A stretch of DNA of 64,000 nt from Paractinoplanes pyxinae (GTDB taxonomy: Bacteria; Actinomycetota; Actinomycetes; Mycobacteriales; Micromonosporaceae): positions 124,001 through 188,000 of the forward strand of contig NZ_JAPNTZ010000022.1 in the NCBI RefSeq assembly GCF_026626335.1. Reading direction: 5' to 3'. Each line of letters opens with the position of its first letter. Within the stretch, counting starts at the first letter, position 1. The notes under the pieces were generated by a model, which searched no databases, was not told where the DNA came from, and saw only the letters and a program-made list of their open reading frames with translations. A program made the position numbers and the translations under genes. Positions 29,219-37,622 of this stretch are shown here, piece after piece.

Positions 29219-30071
29219 GCCCGTCGTTCCGTACGCTCGACGGCAGTCGCGGGGTTCCGTTCCGCGGCTGCCGTTTGTGCGTCGCGGGTGGCTGCAGCGT
29301 CGCCCACACCACCTTGCCGGTGCTGGTGGGCAGGCTGCCCCAGGCCACGGCCAGCGCGTCCACCATGTGCAGGCCCCAGCCGTGCTCGTCGAGCGGCTGG
29401 TCGCGCCGCACCCGGCTCATTCTGAGCAGCCGGGGCGGCGCGGTGACGCCGTCGGCCACGCTGAGGTGGACGCCGGCGCCGCGCAGCGAGACCACCACTG
29501 TCGCCTCGGTGCGGGCGTGCTCGATGGCGTTGGTCACCAGCTCGGACATCACGGCCCGGCTCGGGTGCAGCAGCTCCACCCTGTCCCAGGCCAGGCAGGC
29601 GTCGCTGACCAGGTTGCGGGCGATGCTGGGCGAGTCCGGCTCGGGCGGCAGGGTGGCCTTGAGCCGCTCGGTCAGCGGCAGCCGGCCGGCGATGGCGACC
29701 CGGGCCTGGCGAACACGGGCGTAGACCGGCAGATAGTGCCGGGCCCCGAGGCGTTGCATGCGGTCGGCCAGCGGCAGGTCGGGCGGGATGCACAGGGCCA
29801 GTTGCACCGGGGGTGTCATGGCAGCGGCCTTGCGCTGCGCGGCCATCCAGGTGGGCGCGCTGACCGCGCCGGGGTCGTCGAGCCAGGAGAGGTCCACGAT
29901 GAGCGCCTCGGGGTGCTCGGCCAGGCATTTGTTCAGCCGCTCGGTGGTCTGCTTCCACAGCGCGCGGTCCCACGCGCCGTCCACCGTCAGCGTGACGAGC
30001 GATGCGTCGACATCTGATTCGAGGTGCACCGCGGGCTCCTTCACGGGCAGACACGCTGCGCTCGGGGACAT
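29202..30071 (-). CDS. STAS plus HATPase anti-sigma-type regulator
   Basis: 289 residues. A STAS-like domain (about 15-110: VTLTVDGAWD, EALIVDLSWLDDPGAVSAP) is fused to a GHKL ATPase domain of the RsbW/SpoIIAB type (about 150-265) with MSELVTNAIEHA (N box), LSVADGV and DEHGWGLHMVDALA (G2 box). Such proteins bind or phosphorylate partners in partner-switching control of sigma factors. The usual phosphorylatable DS[ST]G of anti-anti-sigma factors is not evident. No sigma factor gene lies nearby, so the target is unknown. The C-terminal 25 residues are coded across a hairpin. Confidence 0.85.
   Translation of the reverse strand: MSPSAACLPVKEPAVHLESDVDASLVTLTVDGAWDRALWKQTTERLNKCLAEHPEALIVDLSWLDDPGAVSAPTWMAAQRKAAAMTPPVQLALCIPPDLPLADRMQRLGARHYLPVYARVRQARVAIAGRLPLTERLKATLPPEPDSPSIARNLVSDACLAWDRVELLHPSRAVMSELVTNAIEHARTEATVVVSLRGAGVHLSVADGVTAPPRLLRMSRVRRDQPLDEHGWGLHMVDALAVAWGSLPTSTGKVVWATLQPPATHKRQPRNGTPRLPSSVRNDGPTGPR
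29240..29274 (+). terminator. Likely terminator for the cys operon
   Basis: 13-bp stem with one wobble (29240-29252 with 29262-29274), 9-base loop, followed by TTTG, 22 bases after the cysN stop. It lies inside the 3' coding end of the convergent gene. Confidence 0.55.
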
Positions 30072-30145
30072 GCCGTCACAGTAATCCGATTTGCTGATCC
30101 TTTAGCCTTCCCTTAGCTCCGCCGGGTGATCGGACTTAAGTACTG

Positions 30146-30159
30146 CAACGTTGTATAGT
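30146..30159 (+). promoter_or_regulatory. Operator overlapping the -10 of the LacI gene
   Basis: CAACGTTG (30146-30153) abuts TATAGT (30154-30159), a good -10 placed about 8 bases before GTG 30168, so the transcript is probably leaderless. The same palindrome occurs twice before the arabinofuranosidase gene, implying autoregulation. Confidence 0.7.
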
Positions 30160-30167
30160 CCCTTTTC

Positions 30168-31178
30168 GTGCCGCCGGGCCTCAAGGATGTCGCCGCGCGG
30201 GCCGGTGTGTCGATCAAGACGGTCTCCAACGTCGTCAATGGTTATGTGCACGTGGCCCCGGCCACCCGTGCCCGGGTGCAGGCGGCCATCGACGCGCTCG
30301 GTTACGTGCCCAACATCGCCGCCCGTCAGCTGCGCAGCGGCCGCTCCGGGGTGATCGCGCTGGCCGTGCCCGAGCTGCAGTCGCCCTACTTCGCCGAGAT
30401 CGCCGGTCTGATCGTGCAGGCCGCCGAGCGTCGATCCTGGACGGTGCTGATCGACCAGACCGACGGCCAGGCCGAACGCGAGCGCGACCTGGTCGAGGGG
30501 TTGCGGCGGCACGCCATCGACGGGCTGATCTTCAGCCCGCTGGCGCTGGCCGGGGAAGAGCTGGCGCTGCGCGACGGCACGCCGATGGTGCTGCTCGGCG
30601 AGCGCGTCTGGCACGGACCGGCCGACCACGTGGCGATCGACAACACCGCGGCCGCGGCCGACGCGACCCGACATCTGACATCGCTGGGGCGGCGACGCAT
30701 TGCCGCCATCGGCGTGCAGGACAAGCCCTCCGCGGTGACCGCGCACCAGCGGCTCGCGGGTTATCGAGCGGCGCTGGCTTCGGCCGGGCTGCCGACCGAT
30801 CCGGCCTTGGAGATGGCGGCTGAGGGCTTCCACCGGGCCGACGGGGCGGCGGCGATGGCGCGGCTGCTCGATCTTGAGACACCGCCGGACGCGGTGTTCT
30901 GCTTCAACGATCTGCTCGCGCTGGGGGCTTTGCGGACTTTGCTCTCGCGGGGAGTCTCGGTGCCGGGTGACGTCGCGGTGATCGGGTTCGACGACATCGA
31001 GGACGGGCGGTTCTCGACGCCGACGCTGAGCACGATCGCGCCCGACGCGCCGCGGATCGCTCAGCTCGCGGTGGATCTGCTGGCCGAACGGCTCGGGGAC
31101 GGGCCGGCCGCGGCCGGGGCGCCCCGCGAGTTGCGCGTGGACCATCGGCTGGTGGCTCGGGAGAGCACTGCGGGCTGA
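30168..31178 (+). CDS. LacI family transcriptional repressor of the arabinan locus
   Basis: 336 residues. The N-terminal HTH/hinge (LKDVAARAGVSIKTVSNVVNGYVHVAPATRARV) and periplasmic-binding-protein-like sensor domain (VIALAVPELQSPYF, FCFNDLLALGALR, VIGFDDIEDGRFSTPTLSTI) are complete. It sits just upstream of an arabinofuranosidase-led operon and shares the CAACGTTG palindrome with it, so the effector is likely arabinose or an arabino-oligosaccharide (inference). No ribosome binding site is seen, consistent with a leaderless start. Confidence 0.93.
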   Translation: MPPGLKDVAARAGVSIKTVSNVVNGYVHVAPATRARVQAAIDALGYVPNIAARQLRSGRSGVIALAVPELQSPYFAEIAGLIVQAAERRSWTVLIDQTDGQAERERDLVEGLRRHAIDGLIFSPLALAGEELALRDGTPMVLLGERVWHGPADHVAIDNTAAAADATRHLTSLGRRRIAAIGVQDKPSAVTAHQRLAGYRAALASAGLPTDPALEMAAEGFHRADGAAAMARLLDLETPPDAVFCFNDLLALGALRTLLSRGVSVPGDVAVIGFDDIEDGRFSTPTLSTIAPDAPRIAQLAVDLLAERLGDGPAAAGAPRELRVDHRLVARESTAG

Positions 31179-31349
31179 GCGGGCCTGTGGATACAGCGGG
31201 GTGGCCCGTCGGGGCCGACTGTGGATGACGGCGCTCCTTGCCTTGACAAACGCGTAGTGTCGCCGTCCCGGGGTGGGTGGGGGAGGCGGCGGCCTACCAG
31301 GCAAGATCACGCGTTTCGGATTCGTTTCAGGATCTTTACCGCTGTCTCT

Positions 31350-31375
31350 TTACAACGTTGAATCCAACGTTGTAA
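31350..31375 (+). promoter_or_regulatory. Double LacI-type operator upstream of the GH51 operon
   Basis: Two CAACGTTG palindromes (31353-31360 and 31365-31372, centres 12 bp apart), together forming one perfect larger inverted repeat with arms TTACAACGTTG and CAACGTTGTAA around AATC. It ends 9 bases before the GH51 ATG, so bound repressor would block the core promoter or initiation site. Confidence 0.75.
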
Positions 31376-31384
31376 AAACTTGGC

Positions 31385-32842
31385 ATGGTAGTGGCGCAGC
31401 TCACCCTTGATCCGGCCTTCACGGTCGCCCCGGTCGATCGGCGGCTCTTCGGCTCGTTCGTCGAGCACATGGGCCGGTGTGTCTACACGGGCATCTTCGA
31501 ACCCGGCCACCCCTCCGCCGACGCCGACGGGCTTCGCGGCGACGTGCTCGACCTGGTGCGCGAGCTCGGCGTCACCACGATCCGCTATCCGGGCGGCAAC
31601 TTCGTGTCGAACTATCGCTGGGAGGACGGCGTCGGCCCGCGCGGCGACCGCCCCCGCCGGCTCGACCTGGCCTGGCGGGCGCTCGAGAGCAACGCGTTCG
31701 GGCTCAACGAGTTCATGCGCTGGTCGTCGCTGGCCGGGGTCGAGCCGATGATGGCGGTCAACCTGGGCACCCGGGGCATCGAGGCCGCCGCCGAGCTGGT
31801 CGAGTACTGCAACCTGACCGAGGGCACGGCCGCGTCCGACCTGCGCCGCAAGCACGGGGTGGCGCAACCCCACGACGTACGGCTGTGGTGCCTGGGCAAC
31901 GAGATGGACGGCCCGTGGCAGATCGGCAGCCTGACCGCCGACGAGTACGGACGGCTGGCCGCCCGGGCCGGGCACGCCATGCGCCGGGTCGACCCCACGA
32001 TCGAACTGGTCGCCTGCGGCAGCTCCAACTCGGACATGCCGACCTTCGCCGCGTGGGAGGCCACCGTCCTCGAGCACGCGTACGACCAGGTCGACTACAT
32101 CTCGCTGCACACCTACTACGACCCCGAGAAGCACGACGAGGCCAGCTTCCGGGCCTCCGCCGTCGACCTCGACGGGTTCATCGACAACGTCGTGTCCACC
32201 GCTGATTACGTACGCGCGAAACTGCGCCGCCAGAAGCGGATCAAGCTGTCGCTGGACGAGTGGAACGTCTGGTACCAGTCCCGGTTCACCGAGCCCGAGG
32301 ACAGGGCGATCGAGGACGTGCCGGCCCTGATCGAGGACGACTACAACGGCACCGACGCGGTAGTGGTCGGCAACCTGCTGATCAGCATGCTGCGCCACGC
32401 CGACCGGCTCACCGTCGGCGCCCAGGCCCAACTGGTCAACGTGATCGCGCCGATCCGCACCCGGGCCGGCGGCGAGGCCTGGCGGCAGACGATTTTCCAC
32501 CCGTTCGCGCATACCGCCCGCCTCGCGCGGGGAACCGTGCTGCGCCCCGCCCTCACCTCGCCGGACATGACCACCGGCCGCTTCGGTGAGGTGCCGTCGG
32601 TCGACGCCGTGGCCACTCACGACGAGGAGTCCGGCGCCCTCACCGTCTTCCTGGTTAACCGTGGCACCGAGCCGGTGCCGCTCTCCCTCGATCTGCGTGC
32701 CTTCCCGCAGCACCGGATCCGGGAGCACCTCACGCTCAGCGCCGGTCGTCCCGAACTGGTCAACCAGGCGCCCCAAGAAGAGATCCTCCTACCGCCCGTG
32801 TCCTGGCACGCGCTGTGCCTCACCCCCGAGGAGTCCAAATGA
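31385..32842 (+). CDS. Alpha-L-arabinofuranosidase (GH51)
   Basis: 485 residues, no signal peptide, so cytoplasmic; removes terminal alpha-L-arabinofuranosyl residues from imported oligosaccharides. GH51 features: RLFGSFVEHMGRCVY, TTIRYPGGNFVSNYRWEDG, acid/base Glu173 in CLGNEMDGPW, nucleophile Glu292 in LSLDEWNVWY, and C-terminal beta-sandwich (LTVFLVNRG). Length typical. First gene of the operon; the stop overlaps the next ATG (ATGA). Confidence 0.95.
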   Translation: MVVAQLTLDPAFTVAPVDRRLFGSFVEHMGRCVYTGIFEPGHPSADADGLRGDVLDLVRELGVTTIRYPGGNFVSNYRWEDGVGPRGDRPRRLDLAWRALESNAFGLNEFMRWSSLAGVEPMMAVNLGTRGIEAAAELVEYCNLTEGTAASDLRRKHGVAQPHDVRLWCLGNEMDGPWQIGSLTADEYGRLAARAGHAMRRVDPTIELVACGSSNSDMPTFAAWEATVLEHAYDQVDYISLHTYYDPEKHDEASFRASAVDLDGFIDNVVSTADYVRAKLRRQKRIKLSLDEWNVWYQSRFTEPEDRAIEDVPALIEDDYNGTDAVVVGNLLISMLRHADRLTVGAQAQLVNVIAPIRTRAGGEAWRQTIFHPFAHTARLARGTVLRPALTSPDMTTGRFGEVPSVDAVATHDEESGALTVFLVNRGTEPVPLSLDLRAFPQHRIREHLTLSAGRPELVNQAPQEEILLPPVSWHALCLTPEESK

Positions 32843-34167
32843 ATATTTCGCGCCGTAATTTGATGGCCCTGGGCGCCGGAGCCGGCGGTGCCGTGCTCCT
32901 GAGCGCCTGCGGCGACAGTGGTCCCAACGAGAAGGTCACCGGCGGCGGCCAGAACGCCGCGCCCGCCGCGACCGCGTACACCGGGCCGAACGTGACCCTG
33001 GCCTTCTGGAACGGCTTCACCGGTGGCGACGGCCCGTTCATGAAGAAGCTGGTCGACCAGTTCAACACCGAGCACCCGAACATCAAGGTCACGATGAACA
33101 CGTACCAGTGGGCCGACTACTACCAGAAGACGCCGGCCGCCGTCGCCACCGGCAACGGCCCCGACGTCGGCGTCATGCACGTCGACCACGTGGCCACCAA
33201 CGCGGCCCGCGGCGTCATCCTGCCCCTGGAAGACCTGGCCAAGGCGCTCAACTTCAAGGCGGAGGACTTCTCGCCGCCGGTGTGGAACGCGGGCGTCTAC
33301 AACAACACCCGCTACGCGATCCCGCTCGACGTGCACCCGCTCGGCTTCTTCTACAACAAGGCCGTGATGGAGAAGGGCGGCCTCGACCCCGAGAAGCCGC
33401 CGACGACCAACGACGAATACCAGGCGGCCCTGGAGTCGATGAAGTCCAAGGGCATCCAGGGCGACTGGGTGACCCCGTTCGAGTTCACCGGCAGCATGCA
33501 GTTCCAGTCGCTGCTGTGGCAGTTCGGCGGCAACCTGTTCGACGACGGCGCGACCAAGGCGCTGTTCGCCGAGGACCCCGGCGTCAAGGCGCTGACCTGG
33601 ATGACCGACCACGTCAAGAACGGCTACAGCCCCAAGAACGTGGCCCAGGACGCCGACATCGTGGCCCTGCGCAACGGCAAGAACGCGTTCAACTGGAACG
33701 GCATCTGGACGATCAACACGCTCAAGGAGGACAAGAACCTCCAGTGGGGCGTGTCCGCGCTGCCGCAGATCGGCCCGCAGAAGGCGGCCTGGGCCGGCTC
33801 GCACCAGTTCGTGCAGTTCAAGCAGAAGGCCAAGGACGACAACAAGCTGACCGCGGGCAAGGTCTTCATCAACTGGATCAGCCAGCACTCGATCGAGTGG
33901 GCCCGCGGCGGCCAGGTGCCGGCCCGCGCCGAGATCCGCAACGGCGCCGACTTCAAGGCCCTGCCCGAGCAGTCGGCCATCGGCTCGCAGATCGACGACC
34001 TGCACTTCCTGCCGCCGAAGCCGGGCATCGCCGACGTCATGGCCACCGTGGTCACGTCGATCAACGAGGCTGTCCTCGGACGCAAGGAGCCGGCCAAGGC
34101 GCTCGCCGACGGCGCCGCCAAGGCCAACCAGCTCCTGGAGCAGAACGCCAAGAAGTATGGCAGCTGA
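32839..34167 (+). CDS. Sugar ABC transporter substrate-binding lipoprotein
   Basis: 442 residues. Family 1 extracellular solute-binding protein. The signal carries a twin-arginine motif (SRRNLM) and a lipobox ending LLSAC with the lipidated Cys at 24, so probably a Tat-exported lipoprotein. Mature features: LAFWNGFTGGDGPFMKKLVDQF, GPDVGVMHVD, FNWNGIWTIN. Placement after GH51 implies arabino-oligosaccharide binding. Overlaps the following permease gene by 11 bases. Confidence 0.93.
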   Translation: MNISRRNLMALGAGAGGAVLLSACGDSGPNEKVTGGGQNAAPAATAYTGPNVTLAFWNGFTGGDGPFMKKLVDQFNTEHPNIKVTMNTYQWADYYQKTPAAVATGNGPDVGVMHVDHVATNAARGVILPLEDLAKALNFKAEDFSPPVWNAGVYNNTRYAIPLDVHPLGFFYNKAVMEKGGLDPEKPPTTNDEYQAALESMKSKGIQGDWVTPFEFTGSMQFQSLLWQFGGNLFDDGATKALFAEDPGVKALTWMTDHVKNGYSPKNVAQDADIVALRNGKNAFNWNGIWTINTLKEDKNLQWGVSALPQIGPQKAAWAGSHQFVQFKQKAKDDNKLTAGKVFINWISQHSIEWARGGQVPARAEIRNGADFKALPEQSAIGSQIDDLHFLPPKPGIADVMATVVTSINEAVLGRKEPAKALADGAAKANQLLEQNAKKYGS

Positions 34168-35110
34168 GACCGCACTCACCCGTACGCCGCCGGTGCCGAC
34201 TGGGGAGTCCGGCGCCGGCGGCCGGGTGCGGCGTACGGGCACCCTCACGCCGTACCTGTTCCTGTTGCCGTACGCCGTCGTCTTCTGCACTTTTGTGCTG
34301 GCGCCGGCGGTGTACGGCCTGTGGATCAGCCTGCACGACTGGGACTACCTGCTGCCGGGCAAGCCGTTCGTTGGGCTGGACAACTACAAGGCGCTGTTCG
34401 ATTCGAATTCGGCGGTCTACAGCTTCTGGTGGGAGAGCCTGTCGGCCACCGGGATCTTCACGGTTCTGAGCGTGCCGCTGCTGCTGGCTGTCCCGCTGAT
34501 GCTGGCCCTGCTGCTCAACCGCAGCTTCAAGGGCCGCACCCTGTTCCGGGCGATCTACTTCGCGCCGTACGTGCTGGGTGTGGCCGTGATCGGCGTGCTC
34601 TGGCGGTTCCTGCTCGACCCGAACTTGGGCGTGGTGAACGCGGTGCTGGGCGCGATCGGGCTGCCGGGGGACACGCCGTGGACGACGGCGCTGCCGTGGG
34701 GCTGGGTCACGCTGGTCGGCGTCACGGTCTGGTGGACGCTCGGCTTCAACGCGGTGATCTACCTGGCCGGGCTGCAGGACATCCCGCGTGAGCTGTACGA
34801 GGCGGCGCGGATCGACGGCGGCGGCAAGTGGGCCGAGTTCCGGCACGTGACCTTGCCCGGTCTGCGCCCGGTGCTGCTGTTCGTCACGGTCAACACGGTG
34901 CTGGTGTCGGCCAACATGTTCGGCCAGTCCTATCTGATCACCCAGGGCGCGCCGGGCACCGAGACCCGTACGGCGATCATGTACATCGCCCAGGTCGGCC
35001 TGAGCGACTACAAGATGGGCAGCGCGGCCGCGATGAGTTACCTGCTCACGGCGTGCCTGCTGGTGATCAGCCTGATCGTGTTCCGCCTCTTCCGGGAGAA
35101 GGACGCATGA
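34157..35110 (+). CDS. Sugar ABC transporter permease 1 (MalF type)
   Basis: 317 residues, six predicted helices after a polar N-terminus (TLTPYLFLLPYAVVF start of helix 1). The EAA loop EAARIDGGGKWAEFRHVTLPG that docks the ATPase is intact. Its stop overlaps the ATG of permease 2. No ATPase gene in the operon; such importers in actinobacteria commonly use a shared MsiK-type ATPase encoded elsewhere. Confidence 0.95.
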   Translation: MAAETALTRTPPVPTGESGAGGRVRRTGTLTPYLFLLPYAVVFCTFVLAPAVYGLWISLHDWDYLLPGKPFVGLDNYKALFDSNSAVYSFWWESLSATGIFTVLSVPLLLAVPLMLALLLNRSFKGRTLFRAIYFAPYVLGVAVIGVLWRFLLDPNLGVVNAVLGAIGLPGDTPWTTALPWGWVTLVGVTVWWTLGFNAVIYLAGLQDIPRELYEAARIDGGGKWAEFRHVTLPGLRPVLLFVTVNTVLVSANMFGQSYLITQGAPGTETRTAIMYIAQVGLSDYKMGSAAAMSYLLTACLLVISLIVFRLFREKDA

Positions 35111-35931
35111 GACGAGTGAAGCCCGTCGCCTGGTACACCGTCCTGATCGGACTGAGTCTGATCTTCGTCGCGCCCCTGGTGTGGATGCTGCTGACCGCGT
35201 TCAAGACGCCCGGCGAGGCGACCCGGGTGCCGCCCACGGTGCTGCCCGAGGAACCCACCATGGGCGCCATCGACACGCTGCTGGGCAACTCGCAGACGCC
35301 GGTGCTGCGCTGGTTCGTCAACAGCCTGCTGGCCGCCACCGGCCAGGCCGTGCTGGTGCTGGCGATCGCCTCGATGGCCGCCTACGCCCTGGCCCGGCTC
35401 GAGTTCCGGTTCAAGAAGCTGATCTTCGGCATGATCATCGCGACGCTGTTCGTCCCGAGCTTCGTGCTGATCATTCCGAACTTCCTGATCGTCGACCGGT
35501 TCGGCATGCTCGACACCCTGTGGGCGCTGATCATCCCGGGCGCGGCCGGCGCGTTCGGCGTCTTCTTCCTGCGGCAGTTCTTCCTGAGCCTGCCCAGGGA
35601 GCTCGAGGAGGCGGCCGTGCTCGAGGGGGCCAACTCGTGGCAGATCTTCACCAAGGTGGTGCTGCCGCTGTCCAAGCCGGCGCTGGCCACGCTGGCCGTG
35701 ATCAGCTTCCTGACCAACTGGAACGACTTCATCTGGCCGGTCTACGTGCTGTTCAGCCCCGACCAGTTCACGCTTCAGCCCGGCCTGGCGATCCTGCAGG
35801 GCGCGTACACGATCAACTATCCGGTGATCATGGCGGGCGCGCTCGTGGCCAGCATCCCGGTGCTGCTGCTGTTCATCGTGGCGCAGCGCTACGTGATCGA
35901 GGGTGTCTCCCGTTCCGGCCTGAAAGGATGA
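35107..35931 (+). CDS. Sugar ABC transporter permease 2 (MalG type)
   Basis: 274 residues, six helices. WMLLTAFKTPGEA follows helix 1, ASMAAYALARLEF marks the core, and the EAA loop is EEAAVLEGANSWQIFTKVVLPL. ATG 35107 overlaps the previous stop by 4 bases, and its own stop overlaps the first ATG of the GH43 gene. Confidence 0.95.
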   Translation: MRRVKPVAWYTVLIGLSLIFVAPLVWMLLTAFKTPGEATRVPPTVLPEEPTMGAIDTLLGNSQTPVLRWFVNSLLAATGQAVLVLAIASMAAYALARLEFRFKKLIFGMIIATLFVPSFVLIIPNFLIVDRFGMLDTLWALIIPGAAGAFGVFFLRQFFLSLPRELEEAAVLEGANSWQIFTKVVLPLSKPALATLAVISFLTNWNDFIWPVYVLFSPDQFTLQPGLAILQGAYTINYPVIMAGALVASIPVLLLFIVAQRYVIEGVSRSGLKG

Positions 35932-37622
35932 TCATGCGACGTCTGACGGCCGCGCTCGCCGCGGCGATCACCCTCGTCGGTCTCACGGCGTCGGCGGCCC
36001 AGGCCTTCGGCGCCTCCGGGCCGCGCAACCCGATCTCGGCGAGCTTCGCCGACACCTTCGCCGACCCGGTGATCGTCCGCGGCGACGACGGGTTCTACTA
36101 CGGGTACGGCACGTCCGACCCGCTGCGGGAGGGCGAGAAGGTCGCCCACCGCATCCCGATCGCGCGCTCGACCGACCTGAAGAACTGGAAGTACGTCGGC
36201 GACGCGTTCGGCGACCTTCCGCCGTTCGCGGCCGCCAACGCCTCGCTCTGGGCGCCCGACGTCCGCAAGATCGGCAACCGGTGGGTGCTCTACGCGACGG
36301 TGACCGAGACGACGACCGCTCCCGGCGCCTCGGCGATCGGCGTGGCCACCGCGCCCAAGCCGACCGGCCCCTGGACCTGGGCCGCGGAACCGGCCGTGCC
36401 GCCGCGCGCGGCGCCCGACGGTGGTTGGTGGTGGACCTTCGACCCGGCCCAGCTGACCACCCCGGACGGCAAGAAGTACCTGTACTACGGCAGCTACTTC
36501 GGTGGCATCTGGGTCAGCGAACTCACCGCCGACGGCCTGAAGATCACCGGCACGCCGACGCGCGTGGCCATCGACAACAAGTTCGAGGGCGCGTACGTCG
36601 TACGCCGCAACGGCTACTACTACCTATTCGCGTCGTCGGCCAACTGCTGTGCGGGCCCGACCACGGGCTACTCCGTGTCCGTGGGCCGGTCGCGCAGCCC
36701 GCTCGGCCCGTTCACCGACCGCGACGGCCTGCGACTGGACGTCTCGCGGGCCGGTGGCACCCCGGTCATCGCACCCAACGGCAACCGCTGGGTCGGCACC
36801 GGCCACAACGGACTGATCACCGACCGGCGGGGGCAGGACTGGTTCGTCTATCACGCGATCGACCGCAACGATCCGTATCTCGACGAGCCGTTCGGCATCA
36901 ACGAACGCCCGATGCTGATCGACCGGCTCGACTGGGCCGGCGGCTGGCCGGCGGTGAACGGTGGCGACTGGGCGTCCGACAGACGCGACGCGCCCCCGGC
37001 CCGTACGCCCGCACCCGGGAAGTTGACCTTCTCGGACGAGTTCGGGAGCGCGAAGCCGGGCTGGAGCTGGGTGCGGCCGGACCCGGCGGCCACGGTCGGC
37101 GGGGGAGCGCTGAACTGGCCGGTCCAAGGCGCCGACCTGACGGGCACCGGCAACGACGCGGGCATTTTCCTTCGTACGCCGCCCAAGGGCCGTTGGATCG
37201 CCGAGACCAAGCTGACTTTGCCGCTGGGTGAGGACGTCGTCCGCAATTACCAGCAGGCCGGACTGATCGCTTACGCCGGCGACGACCTGTTCGCGCGGCT
37301 CAGTGCGGTGGCGATCTGGAACACCCGGCAGGTCGAGTTCGGCAAGGAGATGCCGTACGCGGACGCGCTTTCGTACGGCGGGACGATCGCCGGCACCCCG
37401 GGCCTCACGACGACGTGGCTGCGGCTCGCGCACCGGGTCGACCCGGTCAACGGCGAGCACGAGTACCGGGCCGGAGTGAGCCGCGACGGCAAGCGCTGGA
37501 CGTGGGGTGGAGTGTGGACGCTGCCCGCCGACAGCAACCCGCGGGTCGGCCTGGTCGCCCACGGTGGCGCCGAACCGGCGGTCACGGCATCGTTCGACTA
37601 TCTGCGGTTCTACCAGTGGTGA
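35928..37622 (+). CDS. Secreted GH43 glycosidase (arabinanase/arabinofuranosidase type)
   Basis: 564 residues with signal peptide (RRLTAALAAAITLVGL...AAQAFG). The five-bladed propeller of GH43 starts at FADPVIVRGDDGFYYGYGT (catalytic base Asp in the ADP motif), continues with WAPDVRKIGNRWVLY and the general-acid region FEGAYVVRRNGYYYLF. A C-terminal beta-sandwich (about 365-564) resembles a DUF1349/laminin-like carbohydrate-binding module. ATG 35928 overlaps the permease stop; ATG 35934 also fits AAAGGA. Probably trims extracellular arabinan or arabinoxylan for the importer. Confidence 0.92.
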   Translation: MIMRRLTAALAAAITLVGLTASAAQAFGASGPRNPISASFADTFADPVIVRGDDGFYYGYGTSDPLREGEKVAHRIPIARSTDLKNWKYVGDAFGDLPPFAAANASLWAPDVRKIGNRWVLYATVTETTTAPGASAIGVATAPKPTGPWTWAAEPAVPPRAAPDGGWWWTFDPAQLTTPDGKKYLYYGSYFGGIWVSELTADGLKITGTPTRVAIDNKFEGAYVVRRNGYYYLFASSANCCAGPTTGYSVSVGRSRSPLGPFTDRDGLRLDVSRAGGTPVIAPNGNRWVGTGHNGLITDRRGQDWFVYHAIDRNDPYLDEPFGINERPMLIDRLDWAGGWPAVNGGDWASDRRDAPPARTPAPGKLTFSDEFGSAKPGWSWVRPDPAATVGGGALNWPVQGADLTGTGNDAGIFLRTPPKGRWIAETKLTLPLGEDVVRNYQQAGLIAYAGDDLFARLSAVAIWNTRQVEFGKEMPYADALSYGGTIAGTPGLTTTWLRLAHRVDPVNGEHEYRAGVSRDGKRWTWGGVWTLPADSNPRVGLVAHGGAEPAVTASFDYLRFYQW

